DNA from: an uncultured Methylotenera sp.
GTDB lineage: Bacteria > Pseudomonadota > Gammaproteobacteria > Burkholderiales > Methylophilaceae
Assembly (NCBI RefSeq): GCF_946479685.1
Contig: NZ_CAMLGS010000051.1
Span: 1 to 12,086 of the forward strand
Reading direction: 5' to 3'
Length of the DNA stretch: 12,086 nucleotides
In this document: piece by piece, positions 6,280 through 12,086 of the stretch
Numbering within the stretch: the first letter of the stretch is position 1
How the letters are laid out: each line of letters opens with the position of its first letter
The notes under the pieces: model-generated
Databases searched by the model: none
Seen by the model: only the letters and a program-made list of their open reading frames with translations
Told to the model about the DNA's origin: nothing
Position numbers and translations under genes: made by a program

Positions 6280-8042
6280 GTAATTTAACCAATCCAAGTT
6301 TTAGTATTCATGGCGTCGCGGTTTCTAGCGGCATTGCCATTGGACAGGCGCATCTTGTGTCGAATGCTTTGCTGGAGGTGGTGCATTATCAATTACCTAA
6401 ACATTTAATTGAGACTGAGATTGATCGCTTTAATGAGGCGATTGCCAGTGTTAAGTTTGAGTTAGAGCAGATTAACCATAGTTTGCGTAAAAATGCGCCA
6501 GCAGAGTTAAGCGCATTTGTCGGCACGCATTTGATGATGCTGGAGGATAAATCGTTAACTGAAGTGCCCCAGGACATTATCCGCAGAGAGCAGTGCAATG
6601 CGGAGTGGGCCATCAAACTGCAAATGGATGATATCGTCGAGCAGTTTGAGCAGATTGAAGACGTCTATTTCCGTGAGCGCAAACAAGATGTAGTACAAGT
6701 GGTGGAGCGCATCATTAAAGCGCTGTTAGGGCACCCGAGCCAACTCACTAGCGAGCAGCAGATCAGCGCCATGCATCAGGAGCGTAAGCTGATTTTGGTG
6801 GCACATGATATTTCCCCGGCCGATGCGATTCAGTTCAAACAGCATCAGTTTGCTGCATTTATTACCGATGTCGGCGGCGTGACCTCGCATACCGCCATTT
6901 TGGCGCGTAGTTTGAATATTCCATCCATTGTTGCTTTGCAGCGTGCGCGCGACTTAATCAATGACGGTGAGTTGATTATTGTTGATGGCAACTTGGGTAT
7001 CGTGATTGTTAGCCCGTCCAAAGAGATTCTGGCTGAGTACAAGCTGCGTCAGGACCAGTGGGAACTAGAGCAGCAAAAGCTGAAGCGCATCAAGAGCACC
7101 AAGGCGGTGACGATAGATGGTGTCAGTATCGACTTGCTGGCGAATATTGAGGTGCCGGAAGACGTGGCTGCGGTGAAGCTGGCTGGTGCTACTGGTATCG
7201 GTTTGTATCGTACTGAGTTTCTTTTTATGAATCGCCACGATACGCCAGATGAAGAAGAGCAGTTTCTGGCTTACAAAGCAGTTGCCGAAGCCATGAAGGG
7301 CGCACCGGTCACCATCCGCACTTTAGATATAGGCGCGGATAAGCAGGTTAATTCCGATACCGTGGTGAGCTGCGCTAACCCGGCACTGGGTTTACGTGCG
7401 ATTCGCCTATGTTTGGCTGAGCCGCAGCTGTTTCACACCCAGCTACGGGCTTTGCTGCGAGCCTCGCATTTTGGGCATATCAAGATTCTAATTCCTATGC
7501 TGTGTACGCTGTCTGAGCTGCGACAAACCAAATTGCTGCTGGAGCGTGCCAAGCAAAGCTTGCGTAAAGACGAAATCCCGTTTGACGAAAATATTACCTT
7601 GGGCGGCATGATAGAGATTCCGGCTGCGGCGATTAATGCCGAGGCCTTTGCCAATGAGCTGGATTTCTTATCCATCGGCACTAACGACTTAATTCAATAC
7701 ACCTTGGCGATTGACCGTACCGATGACGCGGTGGCGCATTTATATAACCCGCTGCATCCTTCTATCCTTAAATTGATTTCGATGACCATCAAAGCCGGTA
7801 TTAAGCTGGGCAAGTCGGTATCGGTATGTGGTGAGATGGCGGGTGATGCCAGATTTACCAAGCTGCTGCTGGGCATGGGCTTGCAACAATTGTCTATGCA
7901 CCCTTCACATATCTTAAGCGTGAAGCAGCAGGTGCTGCACAGCCAATTGGGCGAGCTCAAGGTGCATGCACGTAAGGTTTTAAACTTAAGCGATATAGAA
8001 AAAATTGAACTCAACCTTGCCAAGTTTAATCAGATTCAATAA
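6276..8042 (+). CDS. ptsI: Enzyme I of the PTS (phosphoenolpyruvate-protein phosphotransferase)
   Basis: Enzyme I takes phosphate from PEP onto a histidine and passes it to HPr, starting the PTS chain in the cytoplasm. The 588-residue protein has the usual three parts: an N-terminal swivel domain with HPr-binding helices (about 10-245), the phosphohistidine loop GGVTSHTAILARS with His205, and a PEP-binding barrel (about 275-560). The barrel shows YRTEFL (Arg312), TLDIGADK (349-356), MIEIPAA with Glu447, SIGTNDLIQY (467-476) and the catalytic CGEMAGD with Cys518. There is no N-terminal GAF domain, so it is the plain EI type, not PtsP. GAGG at 6268-6271 serves as ribosome site within the HPr gene. 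DUF4870 follows 14 bases after the stop. Confidence 0.96.
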   Translation: MSNLTNPSFSIHGVAVSSGIAIGQAHLVSNALLEVVHYQLPKHLIETEIDRFNEAIASVKFELEQINHSLRKNAPAELSAFVGTHLMMLEDKSLTEVPQDIIRREQCNAEWAIKLQMDDIVEQFEQIEDVYFRERKQDVVQVVERIIKALLGHPSQLTSEQQISAMHQERKLILVAHDISPADAIQFKQHQFAAFITDVGGVTSHTAILARSLNIPSIVALQRARDLINDGELIIVDGNLGIVIVSPSKEILAEYKLRQDQWELEQQKLKRIKSTKAVTIDGVSIDLLANIEVPEDVAAVKLAGATGIGLYRTEFLFMNRHDTPDEEEQFLAYKAVAEAMKGAPVTIRTLDIGADKQVNSDTVVSCANPALGLRAIRLCLAEPQLFHTQLRALLRASHFGHIKILIPMLCTLSELRQTKLLLERAKQSLRKDEIPFDENITLGGMIEIPAAAINAEAFANELDFLSIGTNDLIQYTLAIDRTDDAVAHLYNPLHPSILKLISMTIKAGIKLGKSVSVCGEMAGDARFTKLLLGMGLQQLSMHPSHILSVKQQVLHSQLGELKVHARKVLNLSDIEKIELNLAKFNQIQ

Positions 8043-8056
8043 GAAGAGGGCTAGTC

Positions 8057-8398
8057 ATGAGCAACGCGTTATTAGTACCAAGCAATGATGATAAAAATAT
8101 CGCAACCATTACTCATTTGAGTGGGGTGCTGTTTTCATTCATCCCTTCTTTAATCGTTTGGTTGTTAAAAAAGGACGATAACGAGTATTTATCCGCGCAG
8201 GCCAAAGAGGCGCTCAACTTTCAAATCACCATTCTTATCGCCCAGTTTGCATCTGGTGTGCTGATTGCAGTGCTGGTGGGTTTTTTGTTGTTGGGAATTA
8301 TTTGGCTGTTCAATGTTGTTTTATGCATAGTTGCCGCCATCTCTACTAGTAACGGCGAGACTTATCGCTACCCGCTGTGCTTACGTCTCATTAATTAA
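8057..8398 (+). CDS. DUF4870 family small membrane protein
   Basis: This is a 113-residue integral membrane protein of the DUF4870 (Tic20-like) family; its function is not known. It has a short polar N terminus, a first membrane segment at about 18-37 (TITHLSGVLFSFIPSLIVWL), the family-type loop DNEYLSAQAKEALNFQ at 41-56, and a long hydrophobic stretch at about 57-97 that fits two closely spaced membrane helices. The C-terminal YRYPLCLRLIN also fits the family. GAGGG lies 6 bases before the ATG, and the gap after ptsI is only 14 bases, so it is very probably co-transcribed with the PTS genes. Whether it works with them is unknown. Its stop codon lies in a 20-bp palindrome. Confidence 0.85.
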   Translation: MSNALLVPSNDDKNIATITHLSGVLFSFIPSLIVWLLKKDDNEYLSAQAKEALNFQITILIAQFASGVLIAVLVGFLLLGIIWLFNVVLCIVAAISTSNGETYRYPLCLRLIN

Positions 8399-8404
8399 TG
8401 AGAC
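8385..8404 (+). repeat. Perfect 20-bp palindrome across the DUF4870 stop
   Basis: GTCTCATTAATTAATGAGAC reads the same on both strands. It contains the DUF4870 stop (TAA 8396-8398) and an adjacent TGA. In RNA it could form an 8-bp stem with an AATT loop. No T-run follows, so it does not look like an intrinsic terminator. It may be an operator for a dimeric regulator of prlC or a 3' mRNA-stabilising hairpin. Confidence 0.7.
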
Positions 8405-8437
8405 TTATCACTCATACAGTTTCAGTAATGCAGTTTT

Positions 8438-8442
8438 AAGGA
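8438..8442 (+). promoter_or_regulatory. Shine-Dalgarno site of prlC (supports a GTG start)
   Basis: AAGGA lies 6 bases before the GTG at 8449, supporting this non-ATG start. The protein from there begins like other oligopeptidase A proteins. Confidence 0.6.
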
Positions 8443-8448
8443 TTCTTT

Positions 8449-10476
8449 GTGTCAAACCCATTATTACATTTTTCTGGCTTACCAAAATTTAACGAAATCA
8501 AACCTGAGCATGTGAGCCCTGCGGTGGATAGTTTAATTGCTGAGGGACGTGCGCTGGTTGAACAATTGGCTACTAGTAGCGAAGCGCCAACCTGGCAAAA
8601 TTTTGCAGTAAAGCTAGAAGACCACAGTGAGAAGCTAGGCCGCAGCTGGAGCCAGGTTGGGCATATGAACGCGGTAGTGAACAGCCCGGAGTTGCGCGAA
8701 GCTTATAACAATAACTTGGCAAAGCTGACTGATTTCTACAGTGATGTGTCGCAAGATGAGCGTCTGTATGCAAAGTTTAAAGCAATTCAATCCAGTGCGG
8801 CCTTTGCTACGCTGAGTGCTACACAGCAAACCATTATCAATAAAGAAGTACGTGACTTTAAATTAGGCGGCGCCGAGTTGCCTGCCGAGCAAAAGGCAAG
8901 ATTTAAAGCTGTCAGTGAGGCATTATCTAAGCTGGGTGCCAAGTTTGAAGAAAATATTCTGGATAACACGAATGACTTTAAGCATACCGTGGAAAATCTG
9001 GCAGATTTAGCCGGTTTGCCTCAGGATGCGATTGAAGCAGCGCAAGAGGCGGCTAAAGCCGATGGCAAGCAAGGCTACCAGTTTAGTCTGCACTTTCCGT
9101 CGTATATGCCAGTGCTGCAATATGCAGATAATCGCGCATTGCGTGAAGTACTATACCGCGCTTACGCCACTCGCGCTTCAGAGCTTAGTAAGCCTGAGTG
9201 GGATAACACCGAATTGATTCGCGATATTCTGAAATTAAAGCAAGAAGAGGCGCACATGCTGGGTTTTAATAACTTTGCAGAGCTTTCGCTTGCCACCAAA
9301 ATGGCGGACACGCCTAAGCAGGTGACGGACTTCCTCGACACCTTGGCTAAGCGTGCCAAGCCTTATGCGCAGCAAGACATGCAAGCGCTCACCGCTTATG
9401 CCAGCAAACTCGGCATTGCCGATATGCAGGCTTGGGATGTAGCTTATGTCAGTGAAAAACTGCGTCAAGAGCAATACGCATTTTCTGACCAAGAGGTGAA
9501 ACAGTATTTCCCTGAGCATAAAGTGTTGGCTGGGCTGTTTAAAGTAACAGAGACCATTTTTGGCGTACATGTGCGCAAAGTAGATGCGCCGGTGTGGCAT
9601 GCAGATGCTAGCTTCTATGAAATCAGTAACAGTGATAATCAGCCGATTGCCTATTTCTATCTGGATCTGTACGCACGTAATCACAAGCGTGGTGGCGCCT
9701 GGATGGATGAGTGTATTAGCCGCCGCCAGCGTGCCAACGGTGTAGAGTTGCCAGTAGCGTTTTTAACCTGCAACTTCTCTGCGCCTGTGGGCGGCAAGCC
9801 TGCGCTATTCACTCACGATGAAGTTATCACCATGTTCCATGAGTTTGGTCATGGTTTACATCATATGCTCACCCAAGTGGATGAGTATGGTGTGTCTGGC
9901 ATTAAAGGCGTGGAGTGGGATGCGGTTGAGTTACCTAGCCAATTTATGGAGAACTTCTGCTGGGAATGGGAAGTGCTGCGCCAAATGACGGCGCATGTAG
10001 ATACAGGCGCGCAATTGCCGCGTGAACTGTTTGATAAAATGGTAGCAGCGAAGAACTTCCAGGCTGGCATGCAAATGGTCCGTCAAATCGAGTTTTCATT
10101 ATTCGATATGCGCTTGCATGGCGAGTATGACCCGAATGGCAAGCTCAGTGCTTTAGACTTGATTGAGCAGGTACGTGATGAGGTGGCTGTAATGCGACCA
10201 CCAAAATGGAACCGCTTCCCTAATAGCTTCTCGCATATCTTTGCGGGTGGCTACGCTGCTGGTTACTACAGCTACAAATGGGCAGAAGTGCTATCTGCCG
10301 ATGCCTATAGCCTGTTTGAAGAAATGGGTGTGCTGTCTGGCGAAGCCGGTGCAAGATTTAAGAATGAGGTGCTGGCTAAAGGCGGTAGCCGCCCAGCGAT
10401 GGAGTCTTTCGTGGCATTTCGAGGCAGGGAGCCTAGTTTGGATGCGCTGTTGCGGCATAGTGGCATGGCTTCATAA
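8449..10476 (+). CDS. prlC: Oligopeptidase A (PrlC/OpdA), M3 zinc metallopeptidase
   Basis: PrlC is a cytoplasmic endopeptidase that cuts short peptides, including cleaved signal peptides, and finishes degradation begun by ATP-dependent proteases. The 675-residue length is close to E. coli PrlC (680). The zinc site is HEFGH with His464, Glu465 and His468, and the third ligand is Glu494 in DAVELPSQFMENF. The N-terminal half (1 to about 440) is the helical channel domain of the family. The C-terminal part has FAGGYAAGYYSYKWAEVLSADAYS (in two blocks), a region conserved in M3 enzymes around the substrate-binding tyrosines. The start codon is GTG. It is separated from DUF4870 by 50 bases that contain a palindrome, so it may be its own transcription unit or a readthrough member. 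Confidence 0.96.
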   Translation: MSNPLLHFSGLPKFNEIKPEHVSPAVDSLIAEGRALVEQLATSSEAPTWQNFAVKLEDHSEKLGRSWSQVGHMNAVVNSPELREAYNNNLAKLTDFYSDVSQDERLYAKFKAIQSSAAFATLSATQQTIINKEVRDFKLGGAELPAEQKARFKAVSEALSKLGAKFEENILDNTNDFKHTVENLADLAGLPQDAIEAAQEAAKADGKQGYQFSLHFPSYMPVLQYADNRALREVLYRAYATRASELSKPEWDNTELIRDILKLKQEEAHMLGFNNFAELSLATKMADTPKQVTDFLDTLAKRAKPYAQQDMQALTAYASKLGIADMQAWDVAYVSEKLRQEQYAFSDQEVKQYFPEHKVLAGLFKVTETIFGVHVRKVDAPVWHADASFYEISNSDNQPIAYFYLDLYARNHKRGGAWMDECISRRQRANGVELPVAFLTCNFSAPVGGKPALFTHDEVITMFHEFGHGLHHMLTQVDEYGVSGIKGVEWDAVELPSQFMENFCWEWEVLRQMTAHVDTGAQLPRELFDKMVAAKNFQAGMQMVRQIEFSLFDMRLHGEYDPNGKLSALDLIEQVRDEVAVMRPPKWNRFPNSFSHIFAGGYAAGYYSYKWAEVLSADAYSLFEEMGVLSGEAGARFKNEVLAKGGSRPAMESFVAFRGREPSLDALLRHSGMAS

Positions 10477-10487
10477 ATTGAACACTG

Positions 10488-10500
10488 TTGGGCTGCCCAA
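10488..10500 (+). repeat. Short dyad after prlC
   Basis: TTGGGCTGCCCAA is an inverted repeat of 6-bp arms around one base, 11 bp after the prlC stop. The loop is too small for a full RNA hairpin (4 bp at most), so if it is functional it is more likely a protein site. Confidence 0.35.
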
Positions 10501-10526
10501 TACAGGCTTGGTTTGCAGTCTTATCT

Positions 10527-10552
10527 AGGTTTGTGTGCTGTTACGCAAACCT
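10527..10552 (+). terminator. Hairpin downstream of prlC, possible terminator
   Basis: The arms AGGTTTGTG (10527-10535) and CGCAAACCT (10544-10552) pair over 9 bp with one G-T pair and an 8-base loop. The following bases GAGTTTAATCTT hold only short T-runs, so termination may be weak. It lies 50 bp after the prlC stop, in the 181-bp gap before the methyltransferase gene. Confidence 0.4.
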
Positions 10553-10575
10553 GAGTTTAATCTTAAGTCATCCTA

Positions 10576-10600
10576 GACATCTTGCAGTATTGTAGATGTC
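10576..10600 (+). repeat. Inverted repeat in the leader of the methyltransferase gene
   Basis: GACATCT (10576-10582) and AGATGTC (10594-10600) are perfect 7-bp arms around an 11-base loop, about 58 bp before the ATG at 10658. It could be an operator or a leader hairpin. No convincing -35/-10 pair is seen nearby. Confidence 0.45.
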
Positions 10601-10657
10601 AGCTAAGGCTTTGCCGCAAACTATTCTCATCCTCGGACTTATCAATTTCAAGCGCAT

Positions 10658-11301
10658 ATGCATCACGACTTTTGGCATCAGAAATGGAATAAGAGTGAAA
10701 TAGGCTTTCACTTGCCTGAAGCTAACCCACTGTTAGTAGCGTATTTCTCAGCCTTAGATTTAGAGCCGGGTGCCCGTGTGTTTTTACCGCTATGCGGCAA
10801 GACTTTGGATATTGCCTGGTTGCTGGCGGCTGGCTACCATGTGCTTGGTGCCGAGTTAAGCCCAGTAGCGATTCAGGACTTGTTCGAGAGTCTGCATCTA
10901 ACCCCGGGTACCCATCAATTAGGCGATGTCACGCATTACAGCGCACCTAATATTGATATTTTTGTTGGCGATGTTTTTCAGGTGTCACCTGCGATGCTGG
11001 GGCGCGTCGATGCGGTGTACGACAGGGCAGCGTTGGTCGCTTTGCCTGATGATATGCGCTTACGCTATACCACACACTTAATGGCGCTCACCTGTCCGCA
11101 CAGTTGCTGATTTGCTATGAGTATGACCAAAGCCTAGTAGTAGGGCCACCCTTTTCTATCACCCCGCAAGCGGTTGCCCAATACTACCAAGAAAATTATG
11201 CCTTGCATCTGCTGGCAACAGTTGATGTGAGCGGCGGGATGAAAGGGCGCTGCAGTGCTACTGAGCACGTATTTTTGCTGAAGCCATTAAGGGCAATTTA
11301 A
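10658..11301 (+). pseudogene. Thiopurine S-methyltransferase (TPMT) family gene, frameshifted
   Basis: Bacterial TPMT proteins are SAM-dependent methyltransferases, some of which methylate selenium or tellurium oxyanions. The first frame (10658-11110) gives 150 residues with DFWHQKWNKSEIGFH (4-18), the SAM motif VFLPLCGKTLDIAWLLAAGY (41-60), LGAELSPVAI and DAVYDRAALVALP, then ends in an out-of-family tail TCPHSC. The rest of the family sequence (LSAQLLICYEYDQ, GPPFSIT, EHVFLLKP) continues in another frame from about 11092 to a TAA at 11299-11301. Adding one base near 11092-11093 would restore a 214-residue protein, the normal family length. The break is either a real one-base deletion or a sequencing error. 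The start has no clear ribosome site. The end overlaps the convergent HAD gene by 15 bases. Confidence 0.85.
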
Positions 11302-11922
11302 CCAATCATCCAGTGTGGTGACTACCTGATGGCAATGTTCTCTTACAAAATCACTGGGTTGTACTAAGTCTGGCACCACCACTACTTTTAAGCCAGCAGC
11401 AATAGCGGCTCTAGCGCCCATTTCACTATCTTCAAACGCGATGCACGCCTCGGCGGGTAAGCCTAGTTTCTGGATGGCTAGCAAGTAAATGTCAGGGTTT
11501 GGCTTTCCTCGTTCCACCTCTTGTCCACTGGTGATATGCTGGAAGTAATCACTTACACCGGCTTGCGTTAGGCGGTGGGTGATATGGTGTTTGGCGGAAG
11601 AAGATGCAACGCTACATACAATATTGCTGGCTTGATAATGCTGCAGCAAGGCGCGTGCGCCAGGCTTGAGTGGGAAAGTGTTGTTCAAGTTTGCCAATCG
11701 GGCATCTAAGCCTTGCATCACGAGGTTAAATCGCTCCGTGCCACCTAGTTGTGCCGTCATAATACGCGTGGAGTCAGGGCCTGCGCGGCCAATCAGTTCC
11801 ACATATTCTGCTTGGGTGTAGGTGATGCCTACTTGTTGGGCTGCACTGATGCAGGCTTGCATGATGAGGCGTTCTGAATCTATCAGTAGGCCGTCCATGT
11901 CAAATATTGCGGCTTTTATCAC
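11287..11922 (-). CDS. HAD-superfamily hydrolase, subfamily IA (beta-phosphoglucomutase-like phosphatase)
   Basis: This is a 211-residue cytoplasmic phosphatase or phosphomutase of the haloacid dehalogenase superfamily; the substrate cannot be read from sequence. All four motifs are present: I FDMDGLLIDSE with Asp8 and Asp10, II VASSS with Ser107, III GKPNPD with Lys140, and IV IAFEDSEMGARAA with Glu164 and Asp165. The insert between motifs I and II (about 17-90) is the helical C1 cap of this subfamily. The start is GTG (complement of 11920-11922), fixed by motif I lying at the usual distance from the N terminus; the ribosome site is weak. It is convergent with the methyltransferase gene, and the two coding ends overlap by 15 bases, leaving no room for a terminator between them. 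Confidence 0.92.
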   Translation of the reverse strand: MIKAAIFDMDGLLIDSERLIMQACISAAQQVGITYTQAEYVELIGRAGPDSTRIMTAQLGGTERFNLVMQGLDARLANLNNTFPLKPGARALLQHYQASNIVCSVASSSAKHHITHRLTQAGVSDYFQHITSGQEVERGKPNPDIYLLAIQKLGLPAEACIAFEDSEMGARAAIAAGLKVVVVPDLVQPSDFVREHCHQVVTTLDDWLNCP

Positions 11923-12086
11923 GGGCTTAAACTTCTAAAATTGGATTGCTCAAAAGGGAGCACTCTAACATATGGAGTAGGTTGCTAAGGTATTTACATC
12001 AGTAATTTTTGTGCAGTTAAATAAGCTTTACGCCAAACTGGCTAAGGCTAAATTTTAGTTTCCTGATTTTTGACTAGCGTATAGGC
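11923..12086. other. Upstream region of the HAD gene, no gene seen
   Basis: This AT-rich stretch of 164 bases reaches the right edge. It holds a small dyad, TGCTC (11947-11951) with GAGCA (11958-11962), and the odd palindrome CTAAATTTTAG near 12050. No convincing promoter or open frame is visible on either strand. The promoter of the HAD gene should lie here. Confidence 0.5.

Noticed and set aside
8385..8404. The 20-bp palindrome as a rho-independent terminator
   Set aside because: The stem is A/T-rich at its core and is followed by TTATCACTC, not a run of T.
11085..11110. Programmed frameshift in the methyltransferase gene
   Set aside because: No slippery heptamer in the reading frame and no clear downstream stem. 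A single-base deletion or sequencing error explains it more simply.

Overview
The window is compact, chromosome-type DNA with almost all genes on the + strand. It looks like a methylotrophic betaproteobacterium, most likely a member of the Methylophilaceae such as Methylotenera. That is inferred from the gene order lptC-lptA-lptB-rpoN-hpf-hprK-rapZ-EIIA-HPr-EI, which is characteristic of Betaproteobacteria, together with the moderate GC content and the style of the proteins. Sequence alone does not fix the species.

Region 1 (1-1531) is the 3' end of the LPS transport cluster: the last codons of a probable lptC, then lptA (periplasmic LPS bridge) and lptB (the ATPase). Region 2 (1528-3577) holds rpoN (sigma-54), which overlaps lptB by ATGA, then hpf (ribosome hibernation factor) behind a 145-bp gap with a candidate sigma-70 promoter and a strong Shine-Dalgarno sequence. 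Region 3 (3616-8398) is a complete regulatory phosphotransferase set with no sugar permease: HPr kinase/phosphorylase, RapZ, a lone mannose-family EIIA, HPr, Enzyme I and a small DUF4870 membrane protein. Phosphate would run from PEP through EI (His205) and HPr (His15) to EIIA (His9). HprK would gate this by acting on HPr Ser46. Region 4 (8449-11922) is the accessory end: prlC (oligopeptidase A), a thiopurine S-methyltransferase-type gene broken by a one-base frameshift, and a convergent HAD-family phosphatase on the - strand.

No mobile element, CRISPR array, tRNA or rRNA is visible. No wholly new system is obvious; this is a well-known type of locus. The points worth a second look are mostly non-coding or comparative. 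Three separate spacers (after lptA, hprK and rapZ) carry different short degenerate tandem repeats with units of 15, 16 and 18 bp. The one after rapZ repeats the gene's last codons and stop exactly in phase, giving four in-frame TAA stops 18 bp apart. A perfect 20-bp palindrome spans the DUF4870 stop codon. The ptsN gene usually found between hpf and hprK is absent. HprK has an altered P-loop (GEAAIGKS). The methyltransferase gene is frameshifted, and two inverted repeats lie just upstream of it.
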